Of a stretch of 29,525 bases of DNA, positions 23,399 through 29,525 are shown piece by piece (position 1 is the stretch's first letter; each line of letters starts with the position of its first letter). The DNA is taken from the NCBI GenBank assembly GCA_038747915.1, contig JBCDJJ010000042.1:1-29525 (forward strand). The letters run 5' to 3'. Source of the stretch: JBCDAP01 sp038747915. Lineage in GTDB: Bacteria; Planctomycetota; Phycisphaerae; Phycisphaerales; UBA1924. The position numbers were made by a program, and so were the translations under genes. The notes beneath the pieces were generated by a model. It was not told the origin of the DNA. It saw only the letters and a program-made list of their open reading frames with translations, and ran no database searches.

Positions 23399-23426
23399 CT
23401 CGGTGGCCGTGGCCGGTGGCTGCTGG

Positions 23427-23512
23427 CCGGTGGTGGGAGCGTTTCGCTCCCACGAACATTCGCCCACCGACATCCGGCATCCACCTGTGGGAGCACAGCG
23501 CACCCACCACCG
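23427..23512. repeat. Composite intergenic inverted-repeat element (best-preserved copy)
   Basis: The left unit (23427-23457) contains GTGGGAGCG, a TTT loop and CGCTCCCAC, a 9-bp perfect hairpin. A spacer of about 30 nt (with GACATCCGGCATCC) separates it from an inverted unit at 23487-23512 (GTGGGAGCACAGCGCACCC then ACCACCG). The copy at 3831-3914 shares both units and part of the spacer (GATGCCAAGCATCC). It fills the gap between convergent NDH-2 and FAD reductase genes. Preceding bases repeat GGCCGGTGG. Confidence 0.75.
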
Positions 23513-23540
23513 CACTCGACACACGAATGTGCTCAGTGCC

Positions 23541-24701
23541 TCAGTCGTGGATCGGTGTACACCCACCAGGCTTGCCCGTCAGCCGGTACCACACACCGAG
23601 CGGCCGAGCATCCGCCACCCCAAGCATCGGAAGCAGCACCCCCGCGAGCGCCGGCCGCTCGAGGATGCTCGCCGCCACCCGGCACGCTGGAAGCCGCCAC
23701 CGAAGCCGCTCGCGGTAGAGCGCCCCGAAGCGCGCCCACACGCTCGCGAGCCGACCCGCGTCGAGCCGGCCATCCTCTCGCCACCCCTCGCCGAGCAACC
23801 CACCCGCCGTCGCCCCAGACCACAGCGCGAGACCGATCCCCTCCCCACCCACCGGTTCGACCGCACCCGCTGCATTCCCAAGCCGCACCGACCGCACATG
23901 CCCGCCCGCCCGATACCGCGACCCCGCCACCGGGCACGCCATCCACGGCCCCACCCGCTCATACGACGAGGTCGCCGGCGCAAGCCCGTGCATCACCCGG
24001 TCGATCGCTTCATCACGTGATCCACTCGACACGCGCGCACGGACCAACCGATCCCGCACCACCATCGCCACCGTCGCCTCGCCACCCTCCACACCGATCA
24101 CACCGAAGTACCCGCCCCGCGCCGCGTGCATCACGAGTGTCGACGTCGGCACATCACCCGGCGCCCGCACATGACACTTCAGCCCAACCACCCCCGCCCG
24201 AGACGCCGTCACCCCCGGCCCCGACGGATGATCAAACCGCCCCCGCCCATCACCGTGCATCACACACGAGGCGCGGATCACCTCGCCCGACGCCAACCAC
24301 ACCTCGGCGCACGCATCGTGATACACCACCCGCTCAACCCGAGCCGGCTGCCGAACCTCAACACCAGCCCGCCCTGCCTCCTCGCACAACGCCGCATCGA
24401 GCGCCCGCCGGCTCAGCACCCACGCCGGCCGCGGCATCGCCCACCGCACCGAACGCTCACCCACGCGCACCTCCAGCGCCGTACACCGCCGCGCCCCCGC
24501 ACCCACCAGCCTCTCGATCGGGAGCAGCCCCTCCAGCACCTCCGTCGCCGCCGGCGACACAAACTCCCCGCACACCTTCGCCCGCGGAAAACGCTTCGCC
24601 TCCACAAGTGTCACCGGCACCCCAGCCCGCGCGAGCGTGATCGCCGCTGCGCACCCCGCCGGCCCCGCCCCGATGATCGCAACCGGATCCGCCACGCTCA
24701 C
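23541..24701 (-). CDS. Geranylgeranyl-reductase/FixC-like FAD-dependent oxidoreductase
   Basis: This 386-residue protein opens with the FAD-binding fold VAIIGAGPAGCAAAITLARA (7-26) and VTLVEAKRFPRAKVCGEFVS (30-49), a signature of the geranylgeranyl reductase / squalene-epoxidase-like flavoprotein superfamily. The second FAD site is the GNAAGAVEPVGGEGIGLALW stretch. Related enzymes reduce isoprenoid double bonds, desaturate or halogenate; the product here is unknown. It starts at GTG 24701, overlapping the ruvB stop by four bases (GTGA), so it is translated from the ruvB message. The C-terminus is Arg- and Leu-rich and may touch the membrane. I see no polyketide or isoprenoid genes nearby. Confidence 0.85.
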   Translation of the reverse strand: MSVADPVAIIGAGPAGCAAAITLARAGVPVTLVEAKRFPRAKVCGEFVSPAATEVLEGLLPIERLVGAGARRCTALEVRVGERSVRWAMPRPAWVLSRRALDAALCEEAGRAGVEVRQPARVERVVYHDACAEVWLASGEVIRASCVMHGDGRGRFDHPSGPGVTASRAGVVGLKCHVRAPGDVPTSTLVMHAARGGYFGVIGVEGGEATVAMVVRDRLVRARVSSGSRDEAIDRVMHGLAPATSSYERVGPWMACPVAGSRYRAGGHVRSVRLGNAAGAVEPVGGEGIGLALWSGATAGGLLGEGWREDGRLDAGRLASVWARFGALYRERLRWRLPACRVAASILERPALAGVLLPMLGVADARPLGVWYRLTGKPGGCTPIHD

Positions 24702-25738
24702 TCGTCCGGTGCCTCGAACAGCTCGTCCTGCGGCGGTGGATCGATCTTCACACCCGTGAACGTGATCCCATCGGCCGTTAGCTGCCGCCCGCGCCGCGTC
24801 CGCGCCACGAACCCAATCTGCAACAGATACGGCTCCACCACATCCTCGAGCGTGCCCGCGTCCTCGCCCATCGTCGCGGCGATCGCCTCGAGCCCCGCCG
24901 GCCCGCCCTTGTACGTCCGCGCGATCGCCTCCAGGTAGCTCCGATCAAGCTGATCCAGCCCGAGCCGATCGATCCCCTCCAGCGCCAGCGCCTCATCCAC
25001 CACAGAGGTCGACACCCGACCACCCGCCCGCACCTGCGCGTAGTCACGCACCCGGCGCAGCAGCCGGTTCGCGATCCGCGGCGTCCCACGCGACCGTGAT
25101 GCGATCGAACCCAATGCCACCTCCTCCGCCACCAACTCGAGCAGCGACGCCGACCGCACCAGAATCGTCAGCAGCTCGCCCTCGTCGTAGTACCGCAGAT
25201 GGTGCGTCAGCCCGAACCGCGACCGGAGCGGCGAACTCAACAGCCCCGCACGCGTCGTCGCCCCGATCAGCGTGAACGGATTCAGTGTGAGCGAGACCGA
25301 CTGCGCGTTGATCCCCGACTCCAGCGTGATGTCGATCCGCCCGTCCTCCATCGCCGGGTAGATGAACTCCTCGACCGCCGCCGGCAGCCGGTGAATTTCA
25401 TCAATAAACAGCACATCCCCCGGCTTCAGCTTCGTCAGCGCCCCAACCAGGTCGCTCGGCCGCGTCAGCGCCGGCCCCGCCGTCACGTGCACACCCGCGT
25501 CCATCTCCGCCGCGACCACGTGCGCCAGCGTCGTCTTGCCGAGTCCCGGCGGGCCGTGCAGCAGCAGGTGCTCCGCCGGCTCACCCCGCGCACGAGCCGC
25601 ATCGATCGCGATCCGAAGCCGCTCCTTCAGATCACGCTGGCCGATGTACTCGTCGAGTCGGCGCGGACGCAGCGCGAACCCGTGCGATTCCTCCTCGGGC
25701 GACTGGGCGGTCGGCGCGGTCCATCGCTGCGTAGCCAC
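24698..25738 (-). CDS. ruvB: Holliday junction branch-migration helicase RuvB
   Basis: This 346-residue AAA+ ATPase drives branch migration with RuvA during recombination repair. It shows RPRRLDEYIGQ (24-34), Walker A GPPGLGKTT (62-70), LTRPSDLVGALTKLKPGDVL with Walker B FIDEIHRLP (111-119), the DNA/RuvA hairpin EDGRIDI, sensor 1 FTLIGATTRAG (155-165), the arginine-finger region SPLRSRFG (169-176), the sensor 2 region RGTPRIANRLLRRVRDYAQV and a C-terminal winged helix (GRQLTADG). The frame is open far upstream, but conservation begins near residue 20. GTG 25738 gives the normal length, with TACCCT 6 nt before it and no Shine-Dalgarno. ruvA and ruvC are not adjacent. The FAD reductase gene overlaps its stop. 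Confidence 0.95.
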   Translation of the reverse strand: MATQRWTAPTAQSPEEESHGFALRPRRLDEYIGQRDLKERLRIAIDAARARGEPAEHLLLHGPPGLGKTTLAHVVAAEMDAGVHVTAGPALTRPSDLVGALTKLKPGDVLFIDEIHRLPAAVEEFIYPAMEDGRIDITLESGINAQSVSLTLNPFTLIGATTRAGLLSSPLRSRFGLTHHLRYYDEGELLTILVRSASLLELVAEEVALGSIASRSRGTPRIANRLLRRVRDYAQVRAGGRVSTSVVDEALALEGIDRLGLDQLDRSYLEAIARTYKGGPAGLEAIAATMGEDAGTLEDVVEPYLLQIGFVARTRRGRQLTADGITFTGVKIDPPPQDELFEAPDE

Positions 25739-25744
25739 AACCGG

Positions 25745-25750
25745 AGGGTA
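25745..25750 (-). promoter_or_regulatory. TACCCT -10-like hexamer, leaderless position (ruvB)
   Basis: On the minus strand TACCCT ends 6 nt before the GTG at 25738. The intervening CCGGTT has no ribosome site. This placement supports the GTG as the ruvB start. Confidence 0.45.
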
Positions 25751-25786
25751 CGTGTTCGGGCCCCCCGTGGCGAGCCCGCCCCGAGG

Positions 25787-25792
25787 TACCAT
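25787..25792 (+). promoter_or_regulatory. TACCAT -10-like hexamer for the MBL-fold gene
   Basis: TACCAT lies 34 nt before ATG 25827 in the 88-bp divergent gap with ruvB. The leader is C-rich with only a weak GCAGG ribosome match. Assignment is tentative. Confidence 0.3.
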
Positions 25793-25826
25793 CGCCGCCC
25801 CCGAATCCCCGAATCCGCAGGCACAC

Positions 25827-26672
25827 ATGTCCACCTGGTCCCACACCCTCCTCCGCGCCGGCACCTTCAAACTCGACGCCGGGTGCATGTTCGGCCTCAT
25901 CCCCAAGGTGGTCTGGACACGGTGGCTCACCCCCGACGAGTCCAACCGCATGACCATGCAGCAGAACGCCCTGCTGCTCGAATCGAGCGACGGACGCCTC
26001 GTCGTCGTCGAGGCCGGCATCGGCGATAAAACCGCCGACAAGGAACGCGGCCTCTACCAGCAAGAGCCGCGCGCCGTCCACGATGCCCTCGCCGAGATCA
26101 ACTGCGACCCCAAAGACGTCTCCGCCGTCGTCCTCACCCACCTGCACTTCGATCACGCCGGCGGCATCACCCGCCTCGACCCCGCCGGCGGCCCCAAAGA
26201 GGTCCTCACCTTTCCAAACGCCGAGATCATCGTGCACCGGCAAGAATGGGAAGACGCCATCGCCAACAAAAGCACGATGAGCAAGACCTACCTCCGAAGC
26301 CACCTCAACGACCAGGTCGCCGAACGCCTCCGCCTCGTCGACGGCAAAGACGAACCGCTCCCGGGCCTCTTCGTCGACCCCTCGCCCGGCCACACCTGGG
26401 GGCAGCAGAACATCCGCTTCGCTCGACCGAACAACGCCGGCGACGGCGTCTTCGTGAGCGATGTCATGCCCACCCACCTGCACTGCCGCAGTACCACGAA
26501 CCTCGCCTACGACGTCGAGCCCTACACCAGCATGCTGAGCCGCCGAGAACTCCTCGAACGCGCCGTCAAAAAACACTGGCTGCTCGTCCTCGACCACGAA
26601 CCAGGCCATCCCACCTTCACCGCCGAGCGTGACCCCAACCGACCCGGCGAATTCCTCCTCCAACAAGCCTGA
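25827..26672 (+). CDS. Metallo-beta-lactamase-fold hydrolase
   Basis: This 281-residue protein has the MBL metal-site set: THLHFDH (104-110, the HxHxDH motif), H189 in SPGHTWGQ, D212 in VSDVMPTHLH and H257 in LDHEPGH, so a two-zinc site is intact. The opening MQQNALLLES and VVEAGIGDK match the lactonase / hydroxyacylglutathione-hydrolase-like branch, in which AHL lactonases and many uncharacterised hydrolases fall. The substrate is likely an ester, lactone or thioester but cannot be told from sequence. No signal peptide is seen. It diverges from ruvB and converges on truB. The many in-frame codons before ATG 25827 run antisense through ruvB and are not coding. Confidence 0.88.
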   Translation: MSTWSHTLLRAGTFKLDAGCMFGLIPKVVWTRWLTPDESNRMTMQQNALLLESSDGRLVVVEAGIGDKTADKERGLYQQEPRAVHDALAEINCDPKDVSAVVLTHLHFDHAGGITRLDPAGGPKEVLTFPNAEIIVHRQEWEDAIANKSTMSKTYLRSHLNDQVAERLRLVDGKDEPLPGLFVDPSPGHTWGQQNIRFARPNNAGDGVFVSDVMPTHLHCRSTTNLAYDVEPYTSMLSRRELLERAVKKHWLLVLDHEPGHPTFTAERDPNRPGEFLLQQA

Positions 26673-26706
26673 GCCCGAGAGCGCGAAGCGAAACACAAAC
26701 CGAGCG

Positions 26707-26722
26707 GCGTGCGCGGGCACGC
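26707..26722. terminator. Short hairpin between convergent genes
   Basis: GCGTGC, a GCGG loop and GCACGC form a 6-bp GC-only hairpin 34 bp after the MBL-gene stop and 112 bp before the truB stop. With no U-tract it is not a classical intrinsic terminator, but its position between convergent genes suits a bidirectional barrier. The rest of the 162-bp gap shows nothing. Confidence 0.3.
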
Positions 26723-26834
26723 GCGCCAGCGCTCGAACCACGCGCATCACACGAGCGCTATCAAGCCATCAGAGCGCAACTCAACCACTCCAACCCATGT
26801 CGATCGCCGGTCGTCGTGGCGCCGGCGCGTGGAC

Positions 26835-27557
26835 TCACAGGCCGATCGGCACGGGCATCACATCCCCCGGCGTCATCGGCTCCGGCAAGTCCCCCGGCGT
26901 CACCGCCCGATCGATCGTGTACTCACCAACCGCCGTCCGCCGCAGGCTCGCGAGCGTCCCCCCCGTCCCGAGCACGCGTCCGAGATCCCGAGCGAGCGAC
27001 CGGATGTACGTCCCCTTCGAGCATCGAATGTCGAGCGCCGCGATCGGCCACGCGTACGCCGTCAACGCGATCTCATGAATGGTCACCGTCCGCGCCTCGA
27101 GCTTTGCGATCGCCGCCTCGCGGTCTCCCCGCCGCGCCATCCGATACGCCCGCTCCCCATCGAGCTTGATCGCCGAGAACACCGGCGGCGTCTGCTCGAT
27201 CGCGCCCGTGAAGTGCGACCGCAGCGCCGCCTCGATCACCTCACCACCGGGCAGCGCCGCCACCTCGATCTCCTCTCGCTCACCCTCCGCATCATCGGTA
27301 TCGGTGAACGCCGACAGATCAACCTCCGCCACGTACCGCTTTTCCGTCGCCTGGATCCCCGCGATCGCTTTCGTCGCTCGCCCCAGCGCCACCACCAGCA
27401 CCCCGGTCGCGAGCGGGTCGAGCGTGCCCGCGTGCCCGACCTTCGCCCCGCCGCTCACGCGGCGAACGTGCGCGCACACCTTGGCCGACGACCACCCGAG
27501 CGGCTTGTCCACGACGAGCAGGCCATTGAGATCGGGTCGGCGGTTGCGGATCGGCAT
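26835..27557 (-). CDS. truB: tRNA pseudouridine(55) synthase TruB
   Basis: This 240-residue enzyme isomerises U55 in the T loop of tRNAs. The catalytic motif is GHAGTLDPLATGVL (41-54) with the nucleophile D47; flanking motifs are GLLVVDKPLGWSS (12-24), KRYVAEVDLSAFTDTDDAEG, the QTPPVFSAIKLDGERAYRMA block and the IRCSKGTYIRSLARDLGRVL block near the C-terminus. The C-terminal PUA-like extension found in many bacterial TruBs is absent, making this a short form. ATG 27557 is preceded by a weak GAGAG. A TTGACC box lies about 25 nt upstream of the ATG. It is divergent from tRNA-Ser(GGA), itself a TruB substrate type. Confidence 0.94.
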   Translation of the reverse strand: MPIRNRRPDLNGLLVVDKPLGWSSAKVCAHVRRVSGGAKVGHAGTLDPLATGVLVVALGRATKAIAGIQATEKRYVAEVDLSAFTDTDDAEGEREEIEVAALPGGEVIEAALRSHFTGAIEQTPPVFSAIKLDGERAYRMARRGDREAAIAKLEARTVTIHEIALTAYAWPIAALDIRCSKGTYIRSLARDLGRVLGTGGTLASLRRTAVGEYTIDRAVTPGDLPEPMTPGDVMPVPIGL

Positions 27558-27601
27558 GCACAGAACTCTCGGGCACCCCGGCGGTCAACGGAGCAACGAG
27601 C

Positions 27602-27607
27602 TACAAT
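27602..27607 (+). promoter_or_regulatory. TACAAT -10 box for tRNA-Ser(GGA)
   Basis: TACAAT (five of six to consensus) is followed by an AT-rich TATGG and lies 43 nt before the tRNA 5' end. No good -35 box is found at 16-18 nt. It is the clearest -10 hexamer upstream of an RNA gene here. Confidence 0.45.
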
Positions 27608-27650
27608 TATGGCTCGACAGGTCCCGGGCAGCACCCGCTGCCCACCCTTC

Positions 27651-27739
27651 GGACAGGTGGCCGAGTGGTTGAAGGCGCACGGCTGGAATCCGTGTAGGCG
27701 GGGTTTCTCGTCTCGGGGGTTCGAATCCCCCCCTGTCCG
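27651..27739 (+). tRNA. tRNA-Ser(GGA)
   Basis: A class II tRNA: acceptor GGACAGG/CCTGTCC, D arm TGGCCGAGTGGTTGAAGG, anticodon stem CACGG/CCGTG with loop CTGGAAT (anticodon GGA, reading UCC and UCU), a long variable arm and T arm GGGGGTTCGAATCCCCC. The discriminator is G and CCA is not encoded. It shares its acceptor stem and much of its D arm with tRNA-Ser(GCU) at 12432-12520. Confidence 0.97.
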
Positions 27740-27816
27740 CTTCCGCGCCGCGAGACCGCCTCTCGTCATCGCGTCGCCCACATCATCGACAGTGGACGTG
27801 TCGCGCGCCCACGAAG

Positions 27817-27847
27817 CCGGTGGTGAGGGCATCCCGCTCCCACGAAC
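27817..27847. repeat. Single unit of the GGTGGTGGG intergenic palindrome
   Basis: CCGGTGGTGAGGGCATCCCG followed by CTCCCACGAAC matches the unit at 23427 with a few changes that weaken the hairpin. It keeps the same flanking CCGG start and CACGAAC end as that copy. Confidence 0.6.
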
Positions 27848-27874
27848 AGCCACCCCAACCCGCCAAGCCCACCA

Positions 27875-27916
27875 ATCAACCACACCAGCCGCGGGCGCGA
27901 GCCCGCGGACCAAACC
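27875..27916. repeat. GCGA-tetraloop palindrome, copy 1
   Basis: A 42-bp unit starting ATCAACCACACC contains CCGCGGGC, the loop GCGA and GCCCGCGG, then GACCAAACC is approached through GGACCAAACC. The 8-bp stem is perfect and the loop is of the GNRA type. It matches the unit at 28111-28152 with one difference. Confidence 0.8.
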
Positions 27917-28110
27917 ACCCACCACCATCCGCGCACCAAAGCCGCTCGAATGACCCAGCCCGCGAGATTCGTCGCCGCGCAACTTCGTGAGAGCACACAC
28001 GCCACCCGATGAGCACACGGAGAGCGAACGCTCGCCACCATCAAGAGCCAAGGCACTCACAGAGCAAAGCAAGCACTCACCGCGCTGCTCCCCACTCGCC
28101 AATCCCGTAA

Positions 28111-28152
28111 ATCAACCACACGAGCCGCGGGCGCGAGCCCGCGGACCAAACC
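28111..28152. repeat. GCGA-tetraloop palindrome, copy 2
   Basis: The second copy starts ATCAACCACACG and differs from the first by a single base at position 12. Stem (28125-28132 and 28137-28144), GCGA loop and the trailing GGACCAAACC are identical. Its conservation against a poorly conserved surrounding spacer suggests a mobile or selected unit. Confidence 0.8.
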
Positions 28153-28219
28153 GTCGAGATGTGACAGGGCAAAGCGAGCATCGCTCACCAGCGACGCCGC
28201 TCCATGCCGATCGCTCCGC

Positions 28220-29525
28220 TCAGAACAGCAGCTGCAACTGCATCCCGAACGCGAGCTGGCCATCATCGTCGTCGTCCAGTAGCCCGATCGACGTGTTCTC
28301 CTTCACGAGCGACTTGCTGTCCGCCTGCGCGCCCGGGAAGTATGTCAGCTCGCCGGTCACGCGGATCGCCTGGCTCCGCGCGATCGGGTAGTAGTTCATG
28401 CCCACGGAGAACGCCGCGAAGTCATCGCCGTAGGTTCGCTTGTCCTCATCCGGGAACACGTGCGAGTACCGCCCGATCAGCTCGAAGTGATCGGAGAGGA
28501 ACACGCCGCCCTGGGCGCTGACGCCGAAGTCGCTGAGCGACTCGCCGCCGCCGCTGATGTGGGCCCCGTTGACCGCCGCGGAGATGTTCCACCCGCTGCT
28601 TTCGAAGGCGATGTCCGCGGTCCACCCGACGTAGTTCGCGTTGTCACCGAAGGACGTCGGCGCGGTGGTCTCGCCGTCCTGCTGCCAGTGCACCGCCGCG
28701 CCGAACAGCCACCCGGTCTTATCGCCGCGGAACGCGGTCATGTCTTTGAACTGCTTCCACGACGCCTCGCCGAGCCGGCCCTGCATGCGGAACGTGACCG
28801 CCGCATCCGCCTCGGAGGTGTCCGTGAAGTCGGTCGACTTCGCCTTCCGGCCATCCGAGAACGCCGCAAACGCCTGCACGCGCTCGCCGCCCGCGCTGAA
28901 CATGATGCCCTGGCTCCGGTCGGCGCGGAAGATGCTGTCCGAGAGCGATCGATCGATCAGCAGCACCTTGGCCGGCGCCACCAGCCCGAACTCACGCGTG
29001 AACGGCAGCTTGAACTGCCCGACCCGCACGCCGAAGCCGTCGCCCGGCTTCCAGTCGATGAACGCATCATCGAGTTCGAAGTCACCGCTCGACCGTGAGT
29101 ACCCGCCCACCAACGTGTACGAGAAGTCCGTCTCGGGGAGCGAGCCCTTGACCTTCAAACGAGCCTTGGCGATCTGAAAACCACTCTCGATCTCGTCCTG
29201 CGCGTTGCTCGAGCTGTTCGCGTCGAACGTCGCCCAGTACCGAGCCAGGATCTCGCCGTTGATCTTCAGCACCTCGCTCGGGTACCCAGGACCGAGCAGC
29301 GACTGTGCGATGCCGTTGGGGACGCGATGGCCGTTGCCGGCGAGCGCGGGCGTGCCGCCGGGCTTCTTGTAGGTCGGCTCGGCTGTGTGGTAGGAGATCG
29401 CTTCGGCGGTCGCCGCGACGCGAGCGTCGGCCGCTGCCACCGCCGCCGCGGCCTCTTCCGCCATCCGGGCCGCCTCGGCCGCCGCCCTCGCCGCTTCCGC
29501 GGCCGCGTTCGCGGCTTCGATCGCC
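28220..29525 (-). CDS. Phosphate-selective-type porin (OprP/OprO-like), N-terminus outside window
   Basis: The frame runs from a stop at 28220 off the right edge, giving at least 434 residues. The M at 29464 is internal, because the same Ala/Glu-rich pattern (AIEAANAAAEAARAAAEAAR) continues upstream in frame. That stretch is a predicted coiled coil, as seen before the barrel in many planctomycete porins. The barrel part shows alternating strands and the family landmarks FQIAKARLKVKGSLPETDFS, LDDAFIDWKPGDGFGVRVGQ, FKLPFTREFG, RSQGIMFSAGG and GMNYYPIARSQAIRVTGELT, and ends in LQLLF, the terminal aromatic outer-membrane signal. It would form an outer-membrane anion or general porin; phosphate selectivity is only inferred from family. 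The final stretch GLLDDDDDGQLAF is unusually acidic. Confidence 0.88.
   Translation of the reverse strand, partial: AIEAANAAAEAARAAAEAARMAEEAAAAVAAADARVAATAEAISYHTAEPTYKKPGGTPALAGNGHRVPNGIAQSLLGPGYPSEVLKINGEILARYWATFDANSSSNAQDEIESGFQIAKARLKVKGSLPETDFSYTLVGGYSRSSGDFELDDAFIDWKPGDGFGVRVGQFKLPFTREFGLVAPAKVLLIDRSLSDSIFRADRSQGIMFSAGGERVQAFAAFSDGRKAKSTDFTDTSEADAAVTFRMQGRLGEASWKQFKDMTAFRGDKTGWLFGAAVHWQQDGETTAPTSFGDNANYVGWTADIAFESSGWNISAAVNGAHISGGGESLSDFGVSAQGGVFLSDHFELIGRYSHVFPDEDKRTYGDDFAAFSVGMNYYPIARSQAIRVTGELTYFPGAQADSKSLVKENTSIGLLDDDDDGQLAFGMQLQLLF

Larger units (their letters stand above)
27740..28219. other. Non-coding stretch with several palindromic repeats
   Basis: This 480-bp region between tRNA-Ser(GGA) and the convergent porin gene has no credible gene. 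A minus-strand frame across 27455-28102 would read through the tRNA and truB antisense. It holds one GGTGGTGGG-type unit and two copies of a GCGA-loop palindrome, listed separately. Smaller hairpin-like stretches occur between them, such as GAGCGAACGCTCG near 28020 and GCGAGCATCGCTC near 28175. It looks like a repeat-accumulating spacer. Confidence 0.6.

Noticed and set aside
23555..24938. Long plus-strand frames opposite the FAD reductase gene
   Set aside because: Pro/Arg/Thr-rich, low-complexity translations caused by high GC; the minus-strand flavoprotein is unmistakable.
26709..27953. Plus-strand frame of 414 codons across truB and tRNA-Ser
   Set aside because: It runs antisense through truB and straight through a tRNA gene, and is Arg-rich without motifs.
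27455..28102. Minus-strand frame downstream of truB
   Set aside because: It crosses the tRNA gene on the opposite strand and repeat DNA; no ribosome site or family likeness.
3831..28152. Intergenic repeats considered as a CRISPR array
   Set aside because: Copies are scattered over many kilobases, are palindromic, show no regular spacing with unique spacers, and no cas gene is present.

Overview
The window reads as a chromosomal segment of a GC-rich planctomycete, most likely of the Phycisphaerae type. Supporting signs are a long prepilin-like protein with the FTLIELLVV start, a secreted FG-GAP protein with an EF-hand-like tail, a large porin with a coiled-coil front end, and a murC-murB-ddl-ftsQ-like cluster not followed by ftsA or ftsZ. 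This assignment is inference; there is no rRNA or other phylogenetic marker. Coding is dense and mostly very GC-rich, so nearly every gene casts long shadow ORFs.

Layout. 1-8.1 kb: the start of a secreted protein leaving the window, a pseudopilin, a HEAT-repeat lipoprotein, an MDR dehydrogenase-like protein without the usual zinc cysteines, then on the minus strand an MscS-type channel, a PQQ-type sugar dehydrogenase and a putative lipoprotein. 8.1-12.5 kb: an accessory-looking block of visibly lower GC with an HxlR regulator, a probable IS5-family transposase remnant, a GH78 alpha-L-rhamnosidase and a frameshifted FG-GAP pseudogene, ending at tRNA-Ser(GCU). 12.6-19 kb: a Nudix hydrolase divergent from murC-murB-ddl-ftsQ-like (peptidoglycan precursor synthesis and division), a multi-pass membrane protein and greA. 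19-23.4 kb: a Uma2-like nuclease overlapping a VWA protein, a small secreted protein, an FMN reductase and a type II NADH dehydrogenase. 23.5-29.5 kb: ruvB overlapping a geranylgeranyl-reductase-like flavoprotein, a divergent metallo-beta-lactamase-fold hydrolase, truB, tRNA-Ser(GGA) and a phosphate-selective-type porin whose N-terminus lies outside.

The two most interesting signals are not genes. First, a TAnnnT hexamer ends 5-7 nt before the start codon of at least eight genes. That is where a -10 box must sit for a leaderless transcript, and it suggests leaderless transcription is common here. Second, a composite inverted-repeat element of about 85 bp, plus single units of it, sits mainly between convergent genes, and a separate palindrome with a GCGA tetraloop occurs twice after tRNA-Ser(GGA). 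I saw no CRISPR array, prophage, integrase or intact transposase, and no clear new defence system.
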